The position numbers and the translations under genes were made by a program. Shown in pieces: positions 15,254 through 22,414 of a DNA stretch of 33,457 nt; position 1 is the first letter of the stretch, and each line of letters starts with the position of its first letter. The notes under the pieces are model-generated. The model was not told the origin of the DNA. It ran no database searches and worked only from the letters and a program-made list of their open reading frames with translations. Where the stretch lies: contig JAFYLI010000118.1 in NCBI GenBank assembly GCA_017537165.1, positions 1 through 33,457 of the forward strand, written 5' to 3'. This DNA comes from Oscillospiraceae bacterium (lineage in GTDB: Bacteria; Bacillota; Clostridia; Oscillospirales; Oscillospiraceae).

Positions 15254-16297
15254 ATGGACGAACAGAAAGAACATAAGCGCCGCGTGCGTTATAAGGGTAC
15301 TCACCCCAAAAAATTCAGTGAAAAGTATAAGGAGTTGCAGCCCGAGAAATACGCGGGCGAGATAGAGCATATCGTAAACTCCGGTAAAACTCCCGCGGGA
15401 ATGCACATTCCCATAATGGTTGATGAAATTCTGGAGTTTTTGCAGATACAGCCGGGACAGACGGGTTACGATGCCACACTGGGCTACGGCGGACACAGCC
15501 GCAAAATGCTGGAAAAGCTGGATGGCAGCGGACATCTTTACGCCACTGATGTTGACCCCATCGAGTCGGTAAAGACCCGCAAGCGTCTGGAGGATGCGGG
15601 CTACGGTCCTGAGCGCATCACAATAAAGAATATCAATTTTGCCCGCCTTGACGAGGTTGCGCCCGATGTGAAGTTTGATTTTGTCCTTGCCGATTTGGGC
15701 GTATCGTCTATGCAGATCGATAACCCCGAGCGTGGATTTTCCTTCAAGCATGACGGGCCTTTGGATCTGCGCCTTGACCCCAGCAGCGGCGTGCCTGCCT
15801 CGCAAAGACTTATGGAGCTTGGCATGGACGAACTTGAAAATATGCTGCAGGAAAATTCCGATGAGCCTTATGCCAATGAGATCGCCCGCGCCATCCTGAA
15901 GAGATTGCGCCGCGAAGGCGAGATCGCCACAACCAAGCAGCTTGCCGATACTGTAGCGGATGCGCTGAGCTTCCTGCCTGCCGCAAAGCGCAAGGAAGAG
16001 GTTAAAAAGGCCTGCCAGCGCACGTTTCAAGCTCTGCGCATAGACGTAAACAGTGAATTTGAAGTTCTGTACGAGTTCCTTGAAAAGCTGCCCGCTGTAA
16101 TGAAAAGCGGCGGACGCATAGCTATCCTTACCTTCCATTCGGGCGAAGACCGTCTGGTTAAGAAAGCTTTCAAGCAGTATTACAACGAGGGCATTTTCAG
16201 CGAGATCGCCCGCGACGTTATCCGCCCCACTGCGGAAGAATGCTTCAAAAATCCACGCGCCCGCTCCACCAAGCTGCGCTGGGCCGTAATGGCATGA
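15254..16297 (+). CDS. rsmH: 16S rRNA m4C1402 methyltransferase RsmH with N-terminal extension
   Basis: A 347-residue SAM-dependent enzyme that N4-methylates C1402 in the decoding centre of 16S rRNA. Family blocks are HIPIMVDEILEFL, DATLGYGGHSRKMLE (SAM site), VLADLGVSSMQID, RGFSFKHDGPLDLRLD, FQALRIDVN and RIAILTFHSGEDRLVK. Standard RsmH starts a few residues before the HIPVM block; here about 50 extra residues precede it, basic and tyrosine-rich (KRRVRYKGTHPKKFSEKY). The extension is probably real: GGGAGG sits 7 nt before the ATG at 15254 and a promoter lies just upstream. The gene is outside the usual mraZ-rsmH-ftsL division cluster, so it may be a second copy. A MazG-like gene follows after 10 nt. 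Confidence 0.93.
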   Translation: MDEQKEHKRRVRYKGTHPKKFSEKYKELQPEKYAGEIEHIVNSGKTPAGMHIPIMVDEILEFLQIQPGQTGYDATLGYGGHSRKMLEKLDGSGHLYATDVDPIESVKTRKRLEDAGYGPERITIKNINFARLDEVAPDVKFDFVLADLGVSSMQIDNPERGFSFKHDGPLDLRLDPSSGVPASQRLMELGMDELENMLQENSDEPYANEIARAILKRLRREGEIATTKQLADTVADALSFLPAAKRKEEVKKACQRTFQALRIDVNSEFEVLYEFLEKLPAVMKSGGRIAILTFHSGEDRLVKKAFKQYYNEGIFSEIARDVIRPTAEECFKNPRARSTKLRWAVMA

Positions 16298-16307
16298 GGT
16301 GAAACGA

Positions 16308-16643
16308 ATGATACGGGAAGAAACCATAAAAAGACTGCTGAAATTTCGGGATGACCGCGATTGGCGGCAGTTCCATACCCCAAAAGATTTGGCCATATCC
16401 CTCAGCCTTGAGGCTGCCGAACTGCTGGAGGTTTTCCAGTGGAGCGGAGCGGATATGGAGCGCAGTGAAAAGCTTGATAAGGTAAGGGAAGAGCTTGCCG
16501 ATGTGCTCAGCTATTGCCTGCTGATGGCAGATGTTTGCGGCCTTGATGCCGACGAGATACTCAATGCCAAGATAACCCGCAACGAGGAGAAGTATTCCGT
16601 GGAAAAAGCAAAGGGCAGAAGCGAAAAATATACCGAACTGTGA
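16308..16643 (+). CDS. MazG-like nucleotide pyrophosphohydrolase
   Basis: A 111-residue all-alpha NTP pyrophosphohydrolase of the short MazG/dCTPase type, which hydrolyses (d)NTPs, often non-canonical ones, to monophosphates. The metal-binding ExxE...ExxD pattern is seen in LEAAELLEVFQW and REELADVLSY. DWRQFHTPKDLAISLSLEAAE is typical of the MazG-like family found next to many bacterial operons. The ATG at 16308 follows GAGGTGA with 6-nt spacing; an in-frame GTG at 16299 is inside that ribosome site. It is a single-domain protein of normal length for this class. The preferred nucleotide is unknown. Probably cotranscribed with rsmH. Confidence 0.88.
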   Translation: MIREETIKRLLKFRDDRDWRQFHTPKDLAISLSLEAAELLEVFQWSGADMERSEKLDKVREELADVLSYCLLMADVCGLDADEILNAKITRNEEKYSVEKAKGRSEKYTEL

Positions 16644-16664
16644 TTTGGAAAGGAGCGAAGATGT

Positions 16665-16949
16665 ATGGCAATCAGGTATACGGGAAGCAGCGGTTTATGG
16701 ACAATGGACGCACCCGTGTTCTTTGGCGGTGAGCCTGACGAAAATGACGGGCGCAAGGTGGTTTGCTGGAATCTTGCTCCTTTGAGAGAGATGTATCCCG
16801 ACCGTGAAAGCGTAGTCCTCGTGGTTGAGCACGGTATGGGTGAGCGGGATATTATCGCCTGCCAAACCCAACTCGGAGCGGCAGGGCCCTATGAGAATAT
16901 CACACATATGGAACTCGCTGCCGTTTACAGCGGACACCATGATAAGTAA
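16665..16949 (+). CDS. Hypothetical protein, 94 aa
   Basis: A 94-residue soluble protein that I do not recognise. It begins MAIRYTGSSGLWTMDAPVFF and contains DENDGRKVVCWNLAPLREMYPDRESVVLVVEHGMGERD as overlapping segments of mixed alpha/beta character; there is no signal peptide or membrane helix. GGAG lies 9 nt before the ATG at 16665. It follows the MazG-like gene by 21 nt and is closed by a strong terminator, so it is likely the last gene of the rsmH unit. The start and the terminator position support a real gene. No function can be assigned. Confidence 0.7.
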   Translation: MAIRYTGSSGLWTMDAPVFFGGEPDENDGRKVVCWNLAPLREMYPDRESVVLVVEHGMGERDIIACQTQLGAAGPYENITHMELAAVYSGHHDK

Positions 16950-16954
16950 AAAGA

Positions 16955-16985
16955 AAAAGGGAACGACTATGTCGTTCCCTTTTTT
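16955..16985. terminator. Bidirectional intrinsic terminator
   Basis: GGGAACGAC (16959-16967), loop TAT, GTCGTTCCC (16971-16979), flanked by AAAAA on the left and TTTTTT on the right. It ends the rsmH unit on the plus strand and nth on the minus strand. Confidence 0.92.
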
Positions 16986-16990
16986 GCGTA

Positions 16991-17611
16991 TCACAACTTT
17001 TTTGCGCAGACATCGTGGAGCACACAGACATCGCAGGTGGGCTTGCGGGCGGAGCAGACGGCCCTGCCGTGGAGCACAAGTCTGTGGCAGAAATCGGACT
17101 GCTTTTCGGGCGGGATAAGCTCGGCAAGCTGCATCTCCACCTTGTAAGGCTCTTTGCCTACGGCAAGGCCCATGCGGTTGGCAAGGCGGATGCAGTGAGT
17201 GTCGGTAACTACGGCGGGCTTGCGGTAAATATCGCCAAGGATGATGTTTGCTGTCTTGCGGCCTACACCGGGCAGCTTCAGCAGATCCTCCATATTGTCG
17301 GGCACAACGCCACCGAAATCAAGGAGAAGCATCTGAGAGGCCGCGATTATATCCCTTGCCTTGGTGTGGAAAAATCCACAGGAACGGATTATTTCCTCCA
17401 CGTCCTCAAGCTTGGCTTCGGCCAGGGCTTCAAGGCTGGGATAGCGGGAGTAAAGGGTGGGTGTTACCTTGTTTACTCTCTCGTCTGTGCACTGGGCGGC
17501 AAGGCGGGTAGCAAAAAGCAGCTCGTAATCCTTTTCGTATTCAAGGGAGCAGAGTGCCTCGGGGTACTCCTGCTCCAAAAGCTCAACTATTTTAAGCGCG
17601 ACTTCTTTCAT
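16991..17611 (-). CDS. nth: Endonuclease III (base excision repair)
   Basis: A 206-residue DNA glycosylase/AP lyase acting on oxidised pyrimidines. The helix-hairpin-helix motif is LPGVGRKTANIILGD with catalytic Lys119; the catalytic Asp is Asp137 in TDTHCIRLANR. The C-terminal 4Fe-4S loop has the exact C-x6-C-x2-C-x5-C pattern (CSARKPTCDVCVLHDVC). Length is normal for the family (about 210 aa). GAGGAG precedes the ATG by 8-9 nt. It has its own promoter, divergent from rarA, and shares a bidirectional terminator with the orphan gene to its left. Confidence 0.96.
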   Translation of the reverse strand: MKEVALKIVELLEQEYPEALCSLEYEKDYELLFATRLAAQCTDERVNKVTPTLYSRYPSLEALAEAKLEDVEEIIRSCGFFHTKARDIIAASQMLLLDFGGVVPDNMEDLLKLPGVGRKTANIILGDIYRKPAVVTDTHCIRLANRMGLAVGKEPYKVEMQLAELIPPEKQSDFCHRLVLHGRAVCSARKPTCDVCVLHDVCAKKL

Positions 17612-17644
17612 TTATGTATCTCCTCTCTTCTCGGAGTTACCTGC

Positions 17645-17673
17645 ATTATACAACAAAAACGCTGCTGCGTAAA
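17645..17673 (-). promoter_or_regulatory. Sigma-A promoter of nth
   Basis: On the minus strand TTTACG (17668-17673), a 17-bp spacer and TATAAT (17645-17650), about 34 bp upstream of the nth ATG. Confidence 0.65.
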
Positions 17674-17696
17674 CAGGTTAAAATTGCGTTTCCGTA

Positions 17697-17725
17697 TTGT
17701 AATCCACAGTTAAAAAGGATATAAT
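17697..17725 (+). promoter_or_regulatory. Sigma-A promoter of rarA
   Basis: TTGTAA (17697-17702), a 17-bp spacer and TATAAT (17720-17725), with a second overlapping TATAAT 5 bp later. GAGGTGA precedes the ATG at 17755. Confidence 0.7.
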
Positions 17726-17754
17726 ATAATTTACTGTAAGAAAGAGGTGAGCTT

Positions 17755-19017
17755 ATGTATAGACCGCTGGCAGACGAGATACGCCCAAAATCCCTTGACG
17801 ATGTGGTGGGTCAGGAGCATATTCTCGGCAAAAACGGAATGCTGCGCCGCATCATAGAGAGCGGTAAAATCCCTAACCTTATATTTTACGGCCCCTCGGG
17901 CGTAGGTAAGACCACCGTGGCAAGTATTATCGCGGAGAAGACCCAGCGAACCCTCCATAAGCTCAATGCCACCACGGCAGGCATAGGCGATATAAAGGCG
18001 GTAATAGAAAGCCTTGATACCATGCTTGCCCCCAACGGAGTTCTGCTCTATCTGGACGAGATACAGTATTTCAATAAGAAGCAGCAGCAATCTTTGCTGG
18101 AGCATATAGAGAATGGCAAGATAAGCCTTATCGCATCCACAACCGAGAATCCGTATTTCTACGTTTATAACGCTATACTCAGCCGCTCCACGGTTTTCGA
18201 ATTCAAGTCCGTGGAACCCAGGCAGCTGGTTCCTGCGATCGAGCGGGCCATGGGCATCATGGGCGAGAAAAACGGGCTGAACTGGGAGGCGGAAGCGGGA
18301 GTCGGCGAATTTATCGCCACGGCCTGCGGCGGCGACGTGCGCAAGGCTATGAACTGCGTAGAGCTTATGTTCTACGGTGCCCGCGAGACCGACGGCAAAC
18401 TGCTGCTCAGTCTTGAGGACGCAAAAACCGTTGCCCAGCGCAGTGCCATTCGTTATGACAGAGATGGCGACGCCCATTACGATCTGCTTTCTGCGTTCCA
18501 AAAGTCTATACGCGGCTCAGATCCCGATGCCGCTATACATTACCTTGCCCGCCTGCTGGAGTCGGGAGATATGATATCTCCCTGCCGCCGATTGCTGGTT
18601 ATTGCGGCGGAGGATATAGGCCTTGCCTATCCACAGGCCATAAGTATCGTAAAGGCCTGCGTAGACTCAGCCCGTGAATTGGGGCTGCCCGAAGCTCAGA
18701 TACCGCTTGCCGAGGCAACCATACTTCTCGCCACCGCGCCCAAATCCAATTCTGCGGTCAGTGCCATAAAGATGGCGATGGCCGATGTGAAGGCGGGGCG
18801 CACCGGTGATACTCCCCGCCATATCAAGAACGTTCATGCCGATGGTGCTGAGGTTGAATCGGTGGAGGCATATAAATATGCCCACGCCTTCAAAAATCAC
18901 TACGTGGAGCAGCAATACCTGCCCGATGCGGTGAAGGACAGAAAATATTATGAGTTCGGCGATAATAAAACCGAGCTTGCCGCGAAGAAGTACTGGGACG
19001 AAATAAAGAAAAAATAA
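17755..19017 (+). CDS. rarA: Replication-associated recombination ATPase RarA (MgsA)
   Basis: A 420-residue AAA+ protein of the RarA/MgsA/WRNIP1 family, which acts at stalled replication forks and single-stranded gaps. Walker A is GPSGVGKTT (46-54), Walker B LLYLDEIQYF, sensor 1 ASTTENPYF, and the C-terminal tetramerisation part contains AEDIGLAYPQAISI and HIKNVHADGAEV. The N-terminal RPLADEIRPKSLDDVVGQEH is the family signature. Length is normal. It stands alone on the plus strand with its own promoter; a convergent orphan gene ends only 3 nt past its stop codon, without a clear terminator between them. Confidence 0.95.
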   Translation: MYRPLADEIRPKSLDDVVGQEHILGKNGMLRRIIESGKIPNLIFYGPSGVGKTTVASIIAEKTQRTLHKLNATTAGIGDIKAVIESLDTMLAPNGVLLYLDEIQYFNKKQQQSLLEHIENGKISLIASTTENPYFYVYNAILSRSTVFEFKSVEPRQLVPAIERAMGIMGEKNGLNWEAEAGVGEFIATACGGDVRKAMNCVELMFYGARETDGKLLLSLEDAKTVAQRSAIRYDRDGDAHYDLLSAFQKSIRGSDPDAAIHYLARLLESGDMISPCRRLLVIAAEDIGLAYPQAISIVKACVDSARELGLPEAQIPLAEATILLATAPKSNSAVSAIKMAMADVKAGRTGDTPRHIKNVHADGAEVESVEAYKYAHAFKNHYVEQQYLPDAVKDRKYYEFGDNKTELAAKKYWDEIKKK

Positions 19018-19020
19018 GCT

Positions 19021-19392
19021 TTAATGCATATCGTAAGCTCCGCAGCTGCGGAGAATACTCCGTGCAGTCTCCAGATGCTCATCACTGACGGTTATTTTTG
19101 CGTGAGCGGTACCGCCGCCGGGATAAAGCGGCAGCCCCATCGTGTCCGATGTAAGCGCGGCCTTACCGATATCCCAGTGAACGGGCGCGGCAGTGAACTC
19201 ATTGGAGGCGTAAGGCGGATGATAGGGGAACAGCAAGCTTATTGATGCATGGGCGGCTTTAAATTCCGAGGCAGCGCGTTTCCAATCATCCTGCAGATCA
19301 AAACGGAAAGCTATCCCTTTTTTTCTCAGGCGCGCTGCGGCACGTTCCGCAGCATCGCGGTTTTCAAAGCTGGCGTAGATGTTAAGCGACAT
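19021..19392 (-). CDS. Hypothetical protein, 123 aa
   Basis: A 123-residue soluble protein not recognised with confidence. The N terminus, MSLNIYASFENRDAAERAAA followed by a short basic helix and FRFDL, looks like a ferredoxin-like beta-alpha-beta module of the kind found in small stress proteins (YflT/DUF2007-like). The C terminus (KITVSDEHLETARSILRSCG) repeats a similar beta-alpha pattern, so an internal duplication is possible. In between lies a Pro/Tyr-rich loop (FPYHPPYASNEF). AAAGGA lies about 10 nt before the ATG, a weak but acceptable site. It is divergent from the DUF951-hisC pair and convergent with rarA. No function is proposed. Confidence 0.65.
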   Translation of the reverse strand: MSLNIYASFENRDAAERAAARLRKKGIAFRFDLQDDWKRAASEFKAAHASISLLFPYHPPYASNEFTAAPVHWDIGKAALTSDTMGLPLYPGGGTAHAKITVSDEHLETARSILRSCGAYDMH

Positions 19393-19466
19393 ATTCGGGC
19401 ATTCCTTTCATTTGTCGATAACTGCATTATGCCCCGCCATAATCAAATTATTACGGAGAAACTGCC

Positions 19467-19661
19467 ATGAATATAAATGTGGGAGATATACTTACCCTTA
19501 AAAAGAAGCATCCCTGCGGAAGCGAACGCTGGAAAGTTACGCGCATCGGTGCGGATTTCAAGATGGTTTGCCAGGGCTGCGGCCACGAACTTATGCTGCC
19601 CCGCAGCAAGGTTGAAAAAAACATTAAAAAAATTGAAAGCATCGGAGCGAATACCGAATGA
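19467..19661 (+). CDS. DUF951 small zinc-ribbon-like protein
   Basis: A 64-residue protein of the DUF951 family, a short SH3-like fold common in Firmicutes. The family pattern VGDILTLKKKHPCGSERWKV then GADFKMVCQGCGHELMLPRS is clear. Cys17, Cys35, Cys38 and His40 could bind zinc. Function is unknown; in other genomes the family often lies near rpsF/parB or translation genes. GGAG precedes the ATG by 9 nt. It overlaps hisC by 4 nt (ATGA), so the two are cotranslated. Confidence 0.88.
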   Translation: MNINVGDILTLKKKHPCGSERWKVTRIGADFKMVCQGCGHELMLPRSKVEKNIKKIESIGANTE

Positions 19662-20716
19662 AAAAATATTGGAGCAACAGAATCAAAGAACTCGAAGCCT
19701 ATGTCCCCGGTGAGCAGCCCAAGGACAGACGCTACATAAAGCTCAATACCAATGAAAATCCCTATCCTCCTTCACCCAAAGCCGTCGAGGCCATGCAGGG
19801 AGCGATAGGCGATGAAATGCGCCTTTATCCCGATCCCGAATGTTCTGCTGTCGTGGAGGCAATAGCACAGCGTTTTGGCATAAAGAAAGAACAGATCTTC
19901 GTGGGCAACGGCTCGGACGAAGTGCTGGCTATGTGTTTCCCTGCCTTCTTTGACGGGGATAAGCCTATACTTTTTCCCGATATAACCTACAGCTTTTACC
20001 CCGTATATGCCGATTTGTATCAGGTGCCTTACGAGACTGTGCCGCTCAGCGAGGATTTTACCGTGCCCGTTGATAAAATGCTGCAGCCTAACGGCGGCGT
20101 AATTATAGCCAACCCCAATGCTCCCACGGGTATCGCCCTTCCTCTCGAAGCCATAGAGCGTATTGCCGCGGGCAACCTTGACTCGGTAGTTATAGTGGAC
20201 GAAGCTTACGTGGACTTTGGCGGAGAAAGCGCGCTGCCGCTGATAAATAAGTATCCCAACGTACTGGTTGTACGCACTACCAGCAAAGCTTACTCGCTGG
20301 CAGGTCTGCGCGTAGGTTGGGCAATGGGCAATGAAAACCTTATTTCTGCCCTTAACACAGTTAAGAACTCCATCAACTCCTATACACTTGACCGTGTGGC
20401 CATAGCGGGCGGCGCGGCTGCCATAGCGGACGAAGCGTATTTCAAGGCATGCTGCGATAAAGTTATTGCCACCCGTGAGAGAAGTATTGCTGCGCTTACC
20501 GAACTGGGATTCCGCTGCCTGCCTTCTTCCGCCAACTTTATTTTCGCCGGACCCTCGGCGATTGCTGCTGACGAGCTTTTTGTAAAGCTGCGCGAAAAAG
20601 GAGTGCTTGTGCGCTATTTCAAGAAACCCCGTATAAACGGATTTTTGCGCATAAGCGTTGGCACGGACGAGGAAATGAATGTTTTGCTCGCTGCCATAAA
20701 GGGAATCCTCGGATAA
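19658..20716 (+). CDS. hisC: Histidinol-phosphate aminotransferase
   Basis: A 352-residue PLP enzyme of aminotransferase fold type I that interconverts histidinol phosphate and imidazole acetol phosphate in histidine synthesis. Motifs are LNTNENPYPPSPKAV, NPNAPTG, VDEAYVDFGG, the PLP-lysine block TTSKAYSLAGLRVGWAMG (Lys210) and the phosphate-binding FLRISVGTDEEM. The close relative CobD (threonine-phosphate decarboxylase) is an alternative, but NENPYPPSP and the C terminus favour HisC. No other his genes are in the window, so it is an orphan hisC that may also serve aromatic amino acid transamination. It overlaps the DUF951 gene and is closed by a strong terminator. Confidence 0.9.
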   Translation: MKKYWSNRIKELEAYVPGEQPKDRRYIKLNTNENPYPPSPKAVEAMQGAIGDEMRLYPDPECSAVVEAIAQRFGIKKEQIFVGNGSDEVLAMCFPAFFDGDKPILFPDITYSFYPVYADLYQVPYETVPLSEDFTVPVDKMLQPNGGVIIANPNAPTGIALPLEAIERIAAGNLDSVVIVDEAYVDFGGESALPLINKYPNVLVVRTTSKAYSLAGLRVGWAMGNENLISALNTVKNSINSYTLDRVAIAGGAAAIADEAYFKACCDKVIATRERSIAALTELGFRCLPSSANFIFAGPSAIAADELFVKLREKGVLVRYFKKPRINGFLRISVGTDEEMNVLLAAIKGILG

Positions 20717-20736
20717 ACAATATAGGACAAATAACT

Positions 20737-20773
20737 CACCCTGCGAAAGACGTTTTTCGCAGGGTGTTTTCTT
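20737..20773 (+). terminator. Intrinsic terminator of hisC
   Basis: A 12-bp perfect stem (CACCCTGCGAAA at 20737-20748, TTTCGCAGGGTG at 20755-20766) followed by TTTTCTTT. It lies directly upstream of the spoIIGA -10 element. Confidence 0.92.
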
Positions 20774-20779
20774 TATAAT
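20774..20779 (+). promoter_or_regulatory. Candidate spoIIGA -10 element without a -35
   Basis: A consensus TATAAT lies 36 bp upstream of the spoIIGA GTG, but the position 17 bp further upstream, inside the hisC terminator, has no -35-like sequence. In B. subtilis the spoIIG promoter has an abnormal spacing and depends on Spo0A~P. No perfect Spo0A box is visible here, so the parallel is only suggestive. Confidence 0.4.
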
Positions 20780-20815
20780 AACCGCAGACAAACCCTTTCG
20801 GAAGGAGGCGATGCG

Positions 20816-21634
20816 GTGGCGGTTATATATCTTGATTCGCTTTTCCTCAGAGAATTGGCTGCGGATTTTATGCTGCTGTTGGCGACGGACAGATTTTGCG
20901 CCGCGGCTGTCAGCTGGAAAAGACTTCTTGCCGCGTCAGTTGTGGGGGCGATGTATTCTGTAGCTTGCGTGCTGACGGAAAACGCACTGGCCGCCATACC
21001 GATAAAAATTGCATTTGGCTTGCTGACGGTGTTTGCAGCCTTTGGCGGGAGAAAGGATTTCCTGCGCTGCACAGCGGTGTTTGTGCTGTGCGCGGCGGCA
21101 TTTGCGGGAATAGTTTTGGCTGTGTCCTTGGCCTGCGGAGGCTTTGGCACGAAGCAGCTTATTTTCAGCTTTGCCGCTGCCTATGCGCTTATGGGCGGGA
21201 TACTGCGCTTTTCGGCTCAGGGTAAAGAATGCGTGAAAGTAACGCTGCAGCACCGCGGCCGAAGCGTTACCCTTACGGCGCTGAGAGATACGGGCAGCAG
21301 CCTGCGCGATCCCATATCCGGCGCTGCGGCCATTATTGCGGAAGAGGAAACGTTGATGCCGTTGATGGAAGAGGAAGTGCGCGCTGTGCTGCGGCAAAGC
21401 AGAGGCGAACCTGCGGAAAAAAGGCTGGAACGTCTGTGGTCTGCCGGGATGGGCCGAGGGTTCAGATTGCTGCCTTATAGTGCCATTGGCGTGGAAAATG
21501 GGCTGCTGCTGGCTTTTTGCGCCGATGGGGCGCTGATAGGCGGCAGAGAAGTGAAAGGGATTTCTGCGGCTGTTTCGCCGCAGCGTATATCTGCGGGCGG
21601 AGAGTGCTCGGCTATAATTAGCGCTCAGGTTTAG
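20816..21634 (+). CDS. spoIIGA: Sigma-E processing peptidase SpoIIGA
   Basis: A 272-residue membrane aspartic protease that cleaves pro-sigma-E in the mother cell after a forespore signal. The N-terminal half (to about residue 135) holds around five hydrophobic helices beginning [20 protein letters not shown]; the soluble C-terminal half carries the protease motif [14 protein letters not shown] with Asp158-Thr-Gly, matching family DTGNxLxDP. The GTG start at 20816 is preceded by GGAAGGAGG; no ATG fits this frame. Divergent sequence is usual for this family, so identification rests on the motif, topology and the sigE gene 11 nt downstream. Its end (TAGGAGG) supplies the sigE ribosome site. Confidence 0.92.
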   Translation: MAVIYLDSLFLRELAADFMLLLATDRFCAAAVSWKRLLAASVVGAMYSVACVLTENALAAIPIKIAFGLLTVFAAFGGRKDFLRCTAVFVLCAAAFAGIVLAVSLACGGFGTKQLIFSFAAAYALMGGILRFSAQGKECVKVTLQHRGRSVTLTALRDTGSSLRDPISGAAAIIAEEETLMPLMEEEVRAVLRQSRGEPAEKRLERLWSAGMGRGFRLLPYSAIGVENGLLLAFCADGALIGGREVKGISAAVSPQRISAGGECSAIISAQV

Positions 21635-21645
21635 GAGGGAATGCG

Positions 21646-22365
21646 ATGAATAGAATGTCATTGAGGCTTGCATTGTGGCGGCTTTTGGAAAGATTGGGGC
21701 TGCGCTTTGCGCCGAAGGTGTATTACATAGGCGGCAGCGAAACCCTGCCGCCGCCCTTGCCCAAGGCTGAGGAAGAAAAGTGTATAGCGGCAGCGGCGCA
21801 GGGTGAAGAGTGGGCGAAAAAGCCGCTGATTGAGCATAATCTGCGCCTTGTTGTCTATATTGCCCGCCGCTTTGAAAACACGGGGATAAATCTTGAAGAC
21901 CTTATTTCCATTGGCACTATAGGGTTGATAAAGGCAGTGAATACATATAATCCCGTGAAAAATATCAAACTGGCTACCTACGCCAGCCGTTGCATAGAGA
22001 ACGAAATACTTATGTATTTGCGGAAAATGAATAATCAGAAGATGGAAATATCTCTCGACGAACCGTTGAATACCGATTGGGACGGCAACGAACTGCTGCT
22101 TTCCGAAGTTCTTGGCACGGACGAGGATATAGTTATGCGCCCTATAGAGGATGAAACGGACAAAATGCTTTTGCGGGATGCCCTTGAAACGCTGGAACAG
22201 CGTGAGCGGGAGATAATTACCATGCGCTTTGGCCTGCAAGGAGGGCAGGAACTTACTCAAAAGGAAGTGGCAGACCGAATGGGGATCTCGCAGTCGTATA
22301 TTTCGCGCCTTGAAAAGCGGATAATGCTGCGGCTGAAAAAAGAAATGCTGAAAAACGGAATGTAA
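21646..22365 (+). CDS. sigE: RNA polymerase sporulation sigma-E factor (pro-sigma-E)
   Basis: A 239-residue early mother-cell sigma factor. The first 28 or so residues form the basic amphipathic pro-sequence that keeps it inactive at the membrane; [15 protein letters not shown] (24-38) is the strongly conserved SpoIIGA cleavage region. Region 2 is [20 protein letters not shown] with [14 protein letters not shown], then [17 protein letters not shown]; region 4 contains [15 protein letters not shown] and a helix-turn-helix with [19 protein letters not shown] lies 7 nt before the ATG at 21646; an ATG 5 nt earlier is out of frame. Cotranscribed with spoIIGA and closed by a long palindromic terminator shared with the convergent purF-like gene. 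Confidence 0.97.
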   Translation: MNRMSLRLALWRLLERLGLRFAPKVYYIGGSETLPPPLPKAEEEKCIAAAAQGEEWAKKPLIEHNLRLVVYIARRFENTGINLEDLISIGTIGLIKAVNTYNPVKNIKLATYASRCIENEILMYLRKMNNQKMEISLDEPLNTDWDGNELLLSEVLGTDEDIVMRPIEDETDKMLLRDALETLEQREREIITMRFGLQGGQELTQKEVADRMGISQSYISRLEKRIMLRLKKEMLKNGM

Positions 22366-22367
22366 AA

Positions 22368-22400
22368 AAGCTCCTTCTCGAAATTTTCGAGAAGGAGCTT
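22368..22400. terminator. Bidirectional terminator between sigE and the purF-like gene
   Basis: AAGCTCCTTCTCGAAA (22368-22383) is the near-perfect inverse of TTTTCGAGAAGGAGCTT (22384-22400). With an A-run on the left and GAATTTTAT on the right, it works as a hairpin read from either side. Confidence 0.85.
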
Positions 22401-22414
22401 GAATTTTATGGTGA

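Noticed and set aside
14663-16396. Long minus-strand open frame opposite dpaB and rsmH
   Set aside because: Antisense to two certain genes; no ribosome site, promoter or recognisable domain.
19038-19053. Perfect 16-bp palindrome CTCCGCAGCTGCGGAG
   Set aside because: It lies inside the 3' coding end of the 123-aa gene, has no loop or T-run, and codon bias explains it well enough.
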